A stretch of DNA of 64,000 nt from Pleodorina starrii (GCA_030267565.1 BRXU01000001.1:4030001-4094000), one strand, 5' to 3'. Numbered from the stretch's first letter, positions 52,915-58,700 are shown. Translations and numbers: made by a program. Notes: generated by a model from the letters alone, not told the origin.

Positions 52915-54487
52915 TGTGGCGCCCACAGGCCTGCCCTTCTGCGACGCGTGCCCGTCTGAATCCGGATCCGAGTCCGGTTCGTACACCCCCTCGACCCGCC
53001 GCGGCATGAGCCCGCGAGCGTACTTCACTGCCGCCGGCGCCGCCGCCGTGGCGGCGTGGCTGGTGCAGGCGTGGCTGGTGTCGCTGCTGGCATGCGTGGC
53101 CGTGTGGGCCGCCACCATGCAGTCGATCCACTCCGCAACAAAGGCGGTGAGGCCCACGCGAGCGCCCGATCTAATCGCCGTGTCTAATTCCTCAGCAACT
53201 ACGCTACTATACGGTACTCGCATGGAATGAGTATGACTGCTAGGCACGGCGTTTGAACTGCTAGGCAACAATTATCGTAACCACGTCCCTTGGGACGTAT
53301 GCGTTGCTCATCGAGTCGGGATTTACTGGCGATCTCGGCCTTACTGCTGGCGATCGTCGTCGTGGCGCCTGGATGGCTCTCCCGCCATGCCGTAACGATA
53401 GTTGTACGGCACTGTACTGCAGGTAAAGCCGTACTCCTCGACGCTGGCTACCGCCGCCGCGGCGGCGACTACCGTGGAACGGCTGACCCGCGACGCCTCC
53501 GCTGCGGCCTCTCACGCCATTACCTTCTCACATGGCGCCGACGGCGGCGAGGGCTTGGACCGCGGCGGGTGGGGGCCCGGAGGCTTCTGCCCGCCTTCTT
53601 GCGTTGACCTATCGGCATTCAGGTGACACGGAGGGAGGGGCGGAACGCACACACACGCTGCTGCGGCAGCGGCTGCTGCTTTCCAAACCACGGAACGGCC
53701 ACCGCTGCCGCTGATGATGGCGGCAGGTGCACAACTGCCCCGACCTCTTCCCTCCCGCAGCCCAGACTCCCTCGCCCCACCTTGTGCGCCTTCCTGCAGT
53801 TATTACCTGGGGCAGGAGACTTGTTGCTGCAACACGGTGGGTACGACACGTTGTACCACACATCCAGGGCTATTGTACGGCGCTCCGCACGTGCCAAACC
53901 CGGGCCGCTAGCTTCGGCTGCGCTTTTGCCAGTCGCATTTCCTGACCCCTCTGCTTCCTTTCCTCACTGCAATATGGTTGCCTCCGAGCGCTTTCTGCGC
54001 GCAGCGCACACTACTCTTGCCTCCTTTCTCCACGCTTCTGTGCAATTCAATCCTGCTCCTCCCCCACCCTACTAACGCTGCCGGGCAATTCAATCCTGCT
54101 CCCCCTGACACTCAGATTGGTGGCGTGTTCGCAGCGGAGCCTCACTCCGCCGCTGCTGCCGGCAGTCTGACCTGGGCACTGCTGGGTTTGGGGCTCCTTT
54201 GGGCGGGAGTGTCCTGGCTGCTGCTCGCGGCTGGCTGTCAGATCGCGCACACGGAGAGTGAAACCCTTCTGTGTTTCGAAACCACGTGCGCGGCGGCGGC
54301 GGCGGCGGCGCAGAGGAGCGAGACGATCGGCCAGCAGGGCCAGCAGCAGGCGGCAGTTCAGCGGCTGTCGTCGTGGCTGCTGCAATGGATGGACGGCGAT
54401 GGGGTCGACGGGGGCTGGGCTAGCGGTTGGGGGGGCGGGGGGCAAGGGTGGCCGAGGGACCCGCTACTGGGCGGCAGCACGCCGTAA
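29570..54487 (+). CDS. Tetraspanin-like four-TM protein, gene split by a 22-kb intron
   Basis: Exons: 29570-29673 or -29679 (tentative), 30206-30283, 30586-30776, 52929-53146, 53423-53622, 53761-53836, 54116-54487; about 412 aa, all phases compatible. Segments: TM1 LTTAVGIPWVSVLSALAAS, TM2 APLPVSCALLPLLVALLIAA, TM3 AAAVAAWLVQAWLVSLLACV, then a loop of about 100 residues with Cys pairs (FCPPSC, CAPSC, CCCNT), then TM4 SLTWALLGLGLLWAGVSWLL and a cytosolic Ala/Gln/Gly-rich tail. A short first loop, a large Cys-rich loop between TM3 and TM4 and a CCC (tetraspanins have CCG) suggest a tetraspanin-like protein; this is inference from topology only. The two halves belong together because exon 30586-30776 ends in phase 1 and exon 52929 begins with the two missing bases. 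The first exon is the weakest part. Confidence 0.7.
30881..31437 (+). repeat. G-rich compound microsatellite field
   Basis: More than 500 bp almost entirely of G and T on this strand. A degenerate (GGGTG)n section grades into (GGTGGGTC)n at about 31310-31362, then (GGGC)n at about 31363-31397, then (GTGC)n to 31437, where the SINE tail begins. It has many G-runs of four or more. Open frames on both strands here are artefacts. Confidence 0.9.
31438..31682 (-). mobile_element. tRNA-derived SINE, copy 1
   Basis: On the minus strand the element begins with a 72-nt tRNA-like head (31611-31682). It has a perfect-looking A box (TAGCTCAAGTTGG) and a B box (GAGTTCGATTCCC). The anticodon-loop region, TTAGTAA, resembles tRNA-Thr(AGU), but the anticodon and T stems are imperfect, so it is not a working tRNA. 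The body contains a second B-box-like word (GGGATCGTACCCC). The 3' end has a 30-bp unit repeated twice (31438-31467 and 31468-31497) and then a (GCAC)n tail that merges with the G-rich field. The 5' side touches a (GT)n tract. Confidence 0.75.
31683..31735 (+). repeat. (GT)n tract between SINE 1 and LINE copy L0
   Basis: About 26 uninterrupted GT units ending exactly where the LINE 3' terminus (CGTTACAG on the plus strand) starts. Confidence 0.95.
31884..32870 (-). pseudogene. LINE ORF2 remnant, AP-endonuclease domain only (L0)
   Basis: 328 codons. The endonuclease domain is complete and its catalytic landmarks are present (HN near residue 23, QET near 57, GDFN, SRLDRIY, SDH). After GDWL the frame runs for about ten residues into 3' UTR sequence and stops. 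The reverse transcriptase and zinc knuckle are deleted. It could in principle encode a free endonuclease, but nothing shows that it is expressed. Confidence 0.85.
32867..33820 (-). CDS. LINE ORF1-like frame (L0)
   Basis: Open frame ending in the ATGA overlap with the ORF2 start. It contains AERAAA repeats, a Gln/Pro-rich stretch and a basic C-terminal region, as in copies L1 and L2. No ATG start lies inside the element. Confidence 0.6.
   Translation of the reverse strand, partial: AAERAAAAERAAAAERAAAAERAAAADATATAGTPEGPANTAALAHEATVQAATTAGPADARQHQQEEQAAAPANADSAEEHAAIAAEPAVGQPQQPPQQRQPQQQQLTPAAPRRTPRQTQRTPGAGSSCPTGLAATETPTAMTPAEPSASAQKERGRQRSPCETSPEEASARKRPSQGRCIADLTDAEILARADARQAKGGGGWTRKVGESDAAVVLRLRGRSARVRGTVGDAMREKSANTRRKPAVDRTPASASRQAHTCSLSPSQRSSASTPAASLRAFSLELRLSQASQDGAQTNADQPPQAPAAATPLAPQQ
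34657..39234 (-). CDS. LINE ORF2: AP-endonuclease and reverse transcriptase (L1)
   Basis: 1,525 codons, intact. The protein nicks target DNA and reverse-transcribes the element RNA from the nick. Residues about 17-300 form the APE-type endonuclease (SHN at 21-23, QET at 56-58, GDFN near 186, RLDRIY, SDH near 274). The RT spans roughly 500-850, with the KGDPTQPGNYRPITLL block, motif A FLDFAKAYD near 670, motif B GVRQGCPLAPLLY, and catalytic FADD near 770. A Pro/Ala-rich linker follows. A zinc knuckle lies near 1366-1390 (CKC...HHFWEC). The start codon overlaps the ORF1 stop as ATGA, which suggests coupled translation. All catalytic landmarks are present, so the copy may be competent. Confidence 0.93.
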   Translation of the reverse strand: MRAARGQGGRAQLTRPLRVASHNMGGLRVWEARAAACFEAAMQLWAQLQLDVVGLQETHHTGDPDRSALEAALTAAADRLHQPGWTIAAHSYSNSQHTAGVAILVRANLLPPRAIEALPAPAGVPAGWFTECRFKWGGHHVRVCSVYFPQAGRDGAAGLRQQLCQAGLAPAAADAAADGSVLLWCGDFNFVENPALDCPSPDLRAADAAPSMQLQEAAAAAGMVDSFRTLHPQRREFTYLYRGPRPGGSRLDRIYLPEAACPYLAKAYINVTSPSDHRLAIAHIAARQPPPNTNLPRRLRLHCLAHADLKRSLGDWLDEEVGAAPTGGEHPQQAVLDWWPAFKRRLTAQVARLNREAQTRRVRPAASVQQLAAAAQDAASALDADPSNEERLAAAVEAQVAVQKGMRAAANEAARDARRNRISEGERPSRALTALIREQSDGGNGGGPGPSMLRDPRTGQLVSDARRLPQIIANFWQDVSALPLEAELPASVKQQAQAQVLEALRDHPLRLPADPEDPVGRAQVGSTEVAAALKATPRGKAPGWDGLPAELYRAFQRQFAPLLADLYTAIGTTGNMPARFTEGIIKVLYKKGDPTQPGNYRPITLLNTDYRILAKVMANRLGPALNAAISAEQTAFLPGRHIGASIFTLRYLPHLLRRQGRNALVAFLDFAKAYDTVHRDFLVAAMAELGASEQLRKWVQTLLADTQARALVGGRQSEPVSMAAGVRQGCPLAPLLYLFVAQALLSWLQRKGLGIRLDPADAELTTAVQFADDGEVFLEGDHTVQAFLDATETFAQATGQRLNRDKVELLRVGHLPAQPQQPPQQPPPQQPPGPPEADAQLPPPAPPPPAPAPPQAPAPAHAPAVPNIQGLRLVPAATALGAGFSNNPTGQQSNWHRAGEEIRKRMHRVTRLRLSVFGRCNLISAYALQIRTYHWEHGGRGGGEEARQVERWAAQAGDRRVSPMQPCQRLTGLPGQLMWGAARDGGCGLLPLTLHTRAREAVKAAKLARTASQPADNAHSSVRTFAQLLRGYHPLLSPGSVLTTGVAQGGMPHPGTDPLPADVTTLLVALSYLPPVQDVDTTPLPAAGDWCLNIPLWGNPLLPNGAQPTSGAAEAGDAADAQAADPDFAPEEEDRDMAPNPLPRPGLESRHRRLAACRALRTVGDLMRVTQAAASAPRAAGEWEAWVTANLDPSDLTGFRRTTTIDAINRLTADISPEWRAAAATVLAHPERATGLDTEETIRARFVRRVGWRFGGSLSIKLRDLSVRQATQLQMQPVTERRARLHAAYEREAREQPAAAAATAGAHPPGHQPAAAEVAPAAGVLAMLRRMWPIKWEREHFETLWRLAQDGVPLPGNSHIRGAAPEQCKCGAYGGAGPHACSPRAHHFWECPVAQAVVQQIAAHVPGPITRANVWLAEPPPGVQQCVWDVICLAALTAMERARVGLWAVRNSPTAPDAPDPVEVAKARAALEFWQRVRGFAKLDVPRRGWEGVGPDHPILAVVNGHFQCVQHAGMGMEGGGGEVE
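39231..40184 (-). CDS. LINE ORF1-like frame (L1)
   Basis: Open frame upstream of ORF2, reading from the 5' border of the element to the ATGA overlap. It starts with AERAAA repeats encoded by a 15-bp GC-rich minisatellite (four units), then a Gln/Pro-rich stretch, then a Lys/Arg-rich C-terminal half. No ATG lies within the copy, so either the 5' end is missing, a non-ATG start is used, or reading enters from upstream. Probably a nucleic-acid-binding ORF1 protein by position; no domain is recognised. Confidence 0.6.
   Translation of the reverse strand, partial: AAERAAAAERAAAAERAAAAERAAAADATATAGTPEGPANTAALAHEATVQAATTAGPADARQHQQEEQAAAPANADSAEEHAAIAAEPAVGQPQQPPQQRQPQQQQLTPAAPRRTPRQTQRTPGAGSSCPTGLAATETPTAMTPADPSASAQKERGRQRSPCETSPEEASARKRPSQGRCIADLTDAEILARADARQAKGGGGWTRKVGESDAAVVLRLRGRSARVRGTVGDAMREKSANTRRKPAVDRTPASASRQAHTCSLSPSQRSSASTPAASLRAFSLELRLSQASQDGAQTNADQPPQAPAAATPLAPQQ
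40185..40212 (+). repeat. GT-rich junction between LINE copies L1 and L2
   Basis: About eight GT units, then a run of G, then TGTGTCT. It is the 3' tail of L2 in the minus-strand sense and abuts the 5' end of L1. The same structure, base for base as far as seen, lies at 33821-33848. Confidence 0.9.
41021..45598 (-). CDS. LINE ORF2: AP-endonuclease and reverse transcriptase (L2)
   Basis: Intact 1,525-codon frame with the same domain order and catalytic residues as the L1 copy at 34657-39234; no amino-acid difference was noticed between them. Identity this high over 4.6 kb implies very recent duplication, gene conversion, or an assembly repeat. Confidence 0.93.
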   Translation of the reverse strand: MRAARGQGGRAQLTRPLRVASHNMGGLRVWEARAAACFEAAMQLWAQLQLDVVGLQETHHTGDPDRSALEAALTAAADRLHQPGWTIAAHSYSNSQHTAGVAILVRANLLPPRAIEALPAPAGVPAGWFTECRFKWGGHHVRVCSVYFPQAGRDGAAGLRQQLCQAGLAPAAADAAADGSVLLWCGDFNFVENPALDCPSPDLRAADAAPSMQLQEAAAAAGMVDSFRTLHPQRREFTYLYRGPRPGGSRLDRIYLPEAACPYLAKAYINVTSPSDHRLAIAHIAARQPPPNTNLPRRLRLHCLAHADLKRSLGDWLDEEVGAAPTGGEHPQQAVLDWWPAFKRRLTAQVARLNREAQTRRVRPAASVQQLAAAAQDAASALDADPSNEERLAAAVEAQVAVQKGMRAAANEAARDARRNRISEGERPSRALTALIREQSDGGNGGGPGPSMLRDPRTGQLVSDARRLPQIIANFWQDVSALPLEAELPASVKQQAQAQVLEALRDHPLRLPADPEDPVGRAQVGSTEVAAALKATPRGKAPGWDGLPAELYRAFQRQFAPLLADLYTAIGTTGNMPARFTEGIIKVLYKKGDPTQPGNYRPITLLNTDYRILAKVMANRLGPALNAAISAEQTAFLPGRHIGASIFTLRYLPHLLRRQGRNALVAFLDFAKAYDTVHRDFLVAAMAELGASEQLRKWVQTLLADTQARALVGGRQSEPVSMAAGVRQGCPLAPLLYLFVAQALLSWLQRKGLGIRLDPADAELTTAVQFADDGEVFLEGDHTVQAFLDATETFAQATGQRLNRDKVELLRVGHLPAQPQQPPQQPPPQQPPGPPEADAQLPPPAPPPPAPAPPQAPAPAHAPAVPNIQGLRLVPAATALGAGFSNNPTGQQSNWHRAGEEIRKRMHRVTRLRLSVFGRCNLISAYALQIRTYHWEHGGRGGGEEARQVERWAAQAGDRRVSPMQPCQRLTGLPGQLMWGAARDGGCGLLPLTLHTRAREAVKAAKLARTASQPADNAHSSVRTFAQLLRGYHPLLSPGSVLTTGVAQGGMPHPGTDPLPADVTTLLVALSYLPPVQDVDTTPLPAAGDWCLNIPLWGNPLLPNGAQPTSGAAEAGDAADAQAADPDFAPEEEDRDMAPNPLPRPGLESRHRRLAACRALRTVGDLMRVTQAAASAPRAAGEWEAWVTANLDPSDLTGFRRTTTIDAINRLTADISPEWRAAAATVLAHPERATGLDTEETIRARFVRRVGWRFGGSLSIKLRDLSVRQATQLQMQPVTERRARLHAAYEREAREQPAAAAATAGAHPPGHQPAAAEVAPAAGVLAMLRRMWPIKWEREHFETLWRLAQDGVPLPGNSHIRGAAPEQCKCGAYGGAGPHACSPRAHHFWECPVAQAVVQQIAAHVPGPITRANVWLAEPPPGVQQCVWDVICLAALTAMERARVGLWAVRNSPTAPDAPDPVEVAKARAALEFWQRVRGFAKLDVPRRGWEGVGPDHPILAVVNGHFQCVQHAGMGMEGGGGEVE
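45595..46566 (-). CDS. LINE ORF1-like frame (L2), open into the upstream copy
   Basis: Same product as the L1 ORF1, with one more AERAA repeat. Here the frame stays open through the AC/C-rich junction into the 3' UTR of copy L3, where an ATG at 46800 would give a 401-residue chimeric protein. Whether that start is used is unknown. The stop overlaps the ORF2 start (ATGA). Confidence 0.6.
   Translation of the reverse strand, partial: AAERAAAAERAAAAERAAAAERAAAAERAAAADATATAGTPEGPANTAALAHEATVQAATTAGPADARQHQQEEQAAAPANADSAEEHAAIAAEPAVGQPQQPPQQRQPQQQQLTPAAPRRTPRQTQRTPGAGSSCPTGLAATETPTAMTPADPSASAQKERGRQRSPCETSPEEASARKRPSQGRCIADLTDAEILARADARQAKGGGGWTRKVGESDAAVVLRLRGRSARVRGTVGDAMREKSANTRRKPAVDRTPASASRQAHTCSLSPSQRSSASTPAASLRAFSLELRLSQASQDGAQTNADQPPQAPAAATPLAPQQ
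46596..48067 (-). mobile_element. LINE copy L3, 5'-truncated
   Basis: About 1.47 kb from the 3' end of the same LINE. The truncated 5' end joins directly to (GT)n at 48068. It carries its own substitutions in the 3' UTR (for example TATACCCC for TACACCCC and AAAAGCTTG for AAAGGCTTG), shared with L5, so it is an independent insertion or belongs to a separate subgroup. Confidence 0.9.
47366..48031 (-). pseudogene. LINE ORF2 C-terminal fragment (L3)
   Basis: About 220 codons covering the zinc-knuckle region (CKCGAYGG...HHFWEC) and the C-terminus. An altered stop region extends the frame past the normal end. It has no RT domain. Confidence 0.8.
48068..48150 (+). repeat. (GT)n tract between LINE copies L3 and L4
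   Basis: About 40 GT units with one TGGG interruption near its left end. It meets the truncated 5' end of L3 and the 3' terminus of L4. Confidence 0.95.
48151..50103 (-). mobile_element. LINE copy L4, 5'-truncated
   Basis: About 1.95 kb of the 3' end of the LINE. The broken end joins (GT)n at 50104. Compared with L1 it has a 9-bp duplication (CGCCCAACGCC near 50062) and several substitutions. Confidence 0.9.
48960..50103 (-). pseudogene. LINE ORF2 C-terminal fragment (L4)
   Basis: About 380 codons of the ORF2 C-terminal third, including the zinc knuckle. The frame stays open through the neighbouring (AC)n tract, giving a false Thr-His repeat N-terminus. Confidence 0.8.
50104..50186 (+). repeat. 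(GT)n tract right of LINE copy L4
   Basis: About 41 perfect GT units between the truncated L4 and a diverged LINE 3' end. Confidence 0.95.
50187..50585 (-). mobile_element. 3' end of a related but diverged LINE
   Basis: On the plus strand the sequence begins AACTGTTACATATCTGCCGG, right after (GT)n. It then tracks the L-family terminus word by word with many changes (CGCTAACCCG, GAGACCGCCGAAGCACTC, GAGGGGCG). It therefore looks like the 3' UTR of a sister LINE family with the same tail preference. The extent towards 50585 is uncertain, and no coding part was recognised. Confidence 0.55.
50586..50801 (-). mobile_element. tRNA-derived SINE, copy 2
   Basis: Second copy of the SINE at 31438-31682, with only scattered differences. 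The tRNA-like head is 50730-50801. The 30-bp 3' unit is present once here, and no long tail follows. The 5' side is flanked by about 130 bp of unrelated sequence (50802-50930) before the next (GT)n tract. Confidence 0.75.
50931..50956 (+). repeat. (GT)n tract left of LINE copy L5
   Basis: Thirteen GT units between unidentified sequence and the 3' terminus of L5. Confidence 0.95.
50957..52063 (-). mobile_element. LINE copy L5, 5'-truncated
   Basis: About 1.1 kb of the 3' end. It carries the same 3' UTR variants as L3 plus private changes. The truncated end joins (GT)n at 52064. Confidence 0.9.
51762..52063 (-). pseudogene. LINE ORF2 C-terminal fragment (L5)
   Basis: About 100 codons of the extreme ORF2 C-terminus. 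The frame continues through (AC)n into the L6 3' UTR by chance. Confidence 0.75.
52064..52111 (+). repeat. (GT)n tract between LINE copies L5 and L6
   Basis: About 24 perfect GT units. Confidence 0.95.
52112..52890 (-). mobile_element. LINE copy L6, 3' UTR only
   Basis: About 780 bp, with no ORF2 sequence left. Its broken end abuts (TG)n at 52891. It is the rightmost copy of the array. Confidence 0.9.
52891..52918 (+). repeat. (TG)n tract just before the 3' splice site of the giant intron
   Basis: Fourteen TG units, ten bases before the CAG acceptor. It may be what is left of the host microsatellite into which the first LINE inserted. Confidence 0.9.
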
Positions 54488-54696
54488 GGCGGACGACGAA
54501 AGACACCCGGCAGGGTACCGCGGTAGGCGAAGGTCAGATTCTGCGGTCTCGTGAGTGCTGTGATTACAGTAATTGATGGGCATTGTTCGTAGTCATAACT
54601 TCTGCTGCAAAAACATCGATTGAGATGCATCTTCTTCATGGGGCCATGCTATTCACGGCACCGATGAGGAGTGGGCAGGCTGAGCCTCCATATGCA

Positions 54697-54701
54697 TGTA
54701 A
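54697..54701 (+). terminator. Candidate TGTAA polyadenylation signal of the tetraspanin-like gene
   Basis: TGTAA 210 nt after the stop codon at 54485-54487, in GCATGTAAAAG context. Confidence 0.5.
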
Positions 54702-55005
54702 AAGAATACACTCTATCCATCCGCCCAGAAAGGAAGTGAGAGTTATCCTACCCAGGAGCGAAACAACGATAGGCGGGCAGGGCCTCACTGGTGAACACGT
54801 TATAATGAGGGCGGGAAATTTGAACAAAAATAGCACAACAGGCATGCCGTCCCTGCTGCATGCCCTGGGTGTTCCGGTGCAGCGCACGACAAGCAGCTGA
54901 CCTGTTGGCCCTAATTTTCCCGAGTCTGGAGCGAGACAATCGATCGAAATAACCAAAGCGAACAAAGTGAGAACGGCAATACCATACCACACAAGTGCTG
55001 CAAAC

Positions 55006-55447
55006 CACTAATGCACCCTGCTACATGTCGCCCAGCTTGGTGCAGCTGCGCTCGCACACGCACATGCCCACATGTACGCATGCCCACTACTGAAACCACC
55101 AGCTGCGGCAACATATTTCTAGCGCCGCCTATACATCAGTGTGTGTAGCAGGTAGGTAGGTAGCCCGGCGTCTGTATCCGGCCAAAACGACCGACAGGTG
55201 CATGATTCAACGGGCCTTTTCAGACCACTAATGCACCCTGCTGTATGTCGCCCAGCTTGGTGCAGCTGCGCACGCACACGCACATGCCCACATGTACGCC
55301 CACTGCTGAAACCACCAGCTGCGGCAACATATTTCCAGGGCCGCCTATACATCAGTGTGTGTAGCATCTAGGTAGGTAGGTAGCCCGGCGGCTGTATCCG
55401 GCCAAAACGACCGATCGACAGAAACATGATTCAAGGGGCCTTTTCAG
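55006..55447 (+). repeat. Tandem duplication, two units of about 220 bp
   Basis: Each unit starts ACCACTAATGCACCCTGCT and ends near GGGCCTTTTCAG. Each contains (GTAG/GTAGGTAG)n and GTATCCGGCCAAAACGACCG. Units differ by small indels and substitutions, so the duplication is not very recent. Confidence 0.9.
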
Positions 55448-55788
55448 GGCATACGAATCAACGTTATTATCGAAGGACACGGAATACGGAGGGACGTATG
55501 GGCACACAGCAGGGACCTTCACAGGGTTCATCGCCAGCAGCACACGCAGGCAGGTGTGCGTGTCGAGATAGATATTGCTTGACGCCTCTATCTATCCTAC
55601 TGGCCCCGCTCCCTTGCGTGTCACATGCATGGCATCCCGGTCGGTCCACTGTCATCTGCCATGCATATAGTGCTGCAACAATCTAAGAAAAATGCCAAGG
55701 AAAAGGTGTTATTAATACTATTTCTGCTCGCTGGGACGCGTTGCGCACGCAAGCAAGCCTACTTTCTCCACACCACGACCTGATATAG

Positions 55789-58700
55789 CTAGATCGTGAA
55801 AAGGCCAACAGCGGCCACGAAGGGCAGGTCTGTAACCGCCAGTACGGAATTGTCGTTGAATTCCAGGCGGGCGCCCACCACTGTGCTGCCGGCAAACTCC
55901 GCGGCGGTCAGCATCCCCGATCGCACCACGGCGGCCGGCGACACCGGGAAGTGTGTGAGGCCGGGGCAGACGTAGGCGGGGGAGGCATCGCGGGAAGCGT
56001 CGAAGACCGGGACAAGCAGCTGAGAGCCCGCCTGCCGCAAAACACACAAGGGTGTACGGCACACGAGGGAGTGTAAATTCCTTTTGAAAGTGTAAACACG
56101 GTAGGTATTTACATACAGAGAAAATGGTGGACGTGCAATGTTCAGCAATGGCTGTTAATAGGTAGGCGAATACCCGGACGAGACCCAAGCATTACGACGG
56201 GGCAGGGCGCATTTCATTACATATGACTCGACGGAGATACGCCGAGATGTGTTGCAGTGCCGGTACCGCGTTGTTTTGTTATGCCTTCTGAAAAGGTTGC
56301 GACGCCGATATATGCCAGGTCACGATATTCACGATATACCCATGATACGTACTACGTACACGGGCATGTTGCGTTGACGTTGCGTGAAATAAGACGGCAG
56401 TGACGACTCACCGGGTTGCCGCCGCTGCCCGCCGGCGGGATGACCAGCAGGTGTACGGCAGTCACCAGAGGCTGCAGGGTCCCCAGATTGAGGAAGTAGA
56501 CACCCACGGAGCGGGCCGTGCGGGCGGTGGCGTTGGAGGGCAAGTACGACACGTCCAAAATCCGCGGGGCGGCCTGCAAAGGACGAGCGGAAACAGATCC
56601 TTTCAACCCCTGCAGGAAGTATCTAATCCTTCCACTACATCCATCCGACCAGCAGAAACGTCCGTCTTGATGAGTCATTTCACGCCACCTTTTGCAGAAG
56701 GGAGTACCGGTAGTGTACCAGAGGGAGACGGAGCCCAGACACGGAGTGTGTGGGAAAAGCAACCCATCATCAGGGCCCATCATAGTAAATGCGGTCACCG
56801 CGGTAGTGGGCTGTACCCGCCGAAGAGGCTTCAGTCTGCTCCCTTAACACACGCTAGCTAGGGCTTACGGTTCAGCGTAAACTTTCCTTTTCCTTTTCCT
56901 TTTTCTAAGCACAAGGAACAAAAGCAGACACTTACCTTTCTGTTTGCAGGCGCCCAGGCCAGGGAGGCGGCGGGGCGGTCGCAGGTGGTGATCTGAAGGA
57001 CCGACGCCCGTGGCGGACCCACGACCTTGGAGGCCTGGCCAGGCACCTGATGAGGGCGGGCGGGGCCGCACGCATCCAAGGGCGTGGGTAGGGGCGGGGG
57101 CCCGGGGACCCGGGATGGTGGGGCGATCGGGTAAGAGCAGGGCCCCATTCATCGCACGTGTCTGGTCGGTTAGATTAGATCTAGGACCCTTCTGCCCCTC
57201 TTCATTATTTACACCGAGGCGAGCAGCAACGAAAAACATGTGGAGGAAAAACGTGGCTTTCCACTAGGTCGCGCTTATGGATGGCAAAGGGTGTAGAAAG
57301 AAATGCGTTGTAACAGTTCTACAGTTGCGTGAAGCAATCCCATTTATAGGATGTTGGATCACGTATACAGTATGGTATACCGTCTTCCGCACTCACATCA
57401 CTCGAGGCGGATGTTGCCCACAATGGGGGGGGCGGAGGCGAGGGAGGCAGCGGAGGCGGCGGCGAGGGCTTGGGCGGCGGCGGGGTAGGGGGACCGGGCG
57501 GTGGCGGCGACTTTCCACGTTTTGGCTTCGGCGGCGGTGGTGAGGGTGGAGGTGAAGGCGGAGGTGAGGGCGGGGGTGAAGGTGGGGGCGGGGAAGACTT
57601 GGGAGGTGGAGACGGCGGGGGCGGTGCGGGTGGCATCGGACTAGGTGGAGGAGGAACGGGAGGAGATGGGGACGGTGGAAGAGGTGAGGGCGGCATTTGT
57701 GGTTGTGGGGAGGGGGGCACGGGTGATGGCGGCGGCGGCGTGGGAGATGATAGTGAGGGCGGCGGTGGGGAGGAAGTTGGGCTTGGGGAATTCGCTGGTG
57801 AGGACGGCGGTGGGGAGGGAGTTGGAGGTGGAGGAGGTGGAGGTGGAGTTGTCCTGGGAGGTGGCGGCGGCGGTGGTGGTGGAGGTAATGGAGGGGCGGG
57901 AGAAGGCGGTGGACTTGGGGGCGGTGGTCGTGGAGAAGGTGGCGCATTCGGCATTTGTGTGACTGTAGCGCCCGTGGCGGCAGCCAAACTGCCCAAACTC
58001 AACGGCAGGCCAGGCGGAGGGGCCGGCGGGCGAGGCGGAGGCGGAGGCGGGCTGGGCGACTCCACCACTCCCGGCGGATTGGGTGGCCGCGGGGGCGGTG
58101 ACGGCGGAAGCGGCACCTCAATCTGTTTGGTGACGCTGAAGTCGACCGTGACGGAATCATTACCCGTTGGAGTGGCCAGCAGATGGCGTGTCTGATGCTC
58201 AATCGCGACCACTGCCTGGCGCTGCTCGCCTCCTTCCCCCACTGGCAGGAGCTCCACCAGCGACACAAGGCCCAGGGCGCGAAGGCCCGCCATCTCCGGA
58301 CCCTTCACACTCAGCGCCCGACGGACAATTGTGGAATCAGTAGTAGTGGAAGAGGTCTCGAGTGCGGCACGGCGGCGGCGGGCGATCGTGTACCGCACGC
58401 CGTTGACGGTGACGGAGGACACATCAATCTGGTCCAGCGGGATGCCCCATACAGCGTTGATTTGCTGTTTGAAGGCGTCGACGAAGGCGGAAATGGCGGT
58501 CTGCATGCACGCAGTTGAGCAGAAGGACGTTCGTACGGCCATGGATGCGACATGTAGGTAATAATGATATTCGCGTGTGCACATAGCGAGCCATATTCAC
58601 CATGTCATGATGAACAAAGAGCGCATTACGTATCTCAAATAGTACGAAACTGCCGGCGTGGACGGAGACGACCACTGAAAAGGCATCGTGTTTGGCACCT

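Larger units (their letters stand above)
30777..52928 (+). other. 22,152-bp intron filled with retrotransposons
   Basis: Donor AG|GTGCGC at 30777 and acceptor CCCACAG ending at 52928. The flanking exons join in phase (Gly codon split G|GC) and give continuous protein. The contents in order are: a short inverted dispersed repeat, a G-rich microsatellite field, a SINE, LINE copies L0 to L4, a divergent LINE 3' end, a second SINE, LINE copies L5 and L6, and a (TG)n tract just before the acceptor. Confidence 0.75.
54488..55788. other. Region between two convergent genes
   Basis: Contains the 3' UTR of the tetraspanin-like gene, a tandem duplication at 55006-55447, and the 3' UTR of the minus-strand matrix glycoprotein gene. 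No further gene is seen. Confidence 0.6.

Noticed and set aside
57470..58195. 241-codon Gly-rich plus-strand frame
   Set aside because: Antisense of the Ser-Pro-Pro repeat of the matrix glycoprotein.
57319..58584. Single-exon reading of the matrix glycoprotein ending after CFTQL
   Set aside because: A GTGAGT donor after SSD (57396) and three further phase-0 exons give a longer coherent protein; the 3' extension is likely intron.
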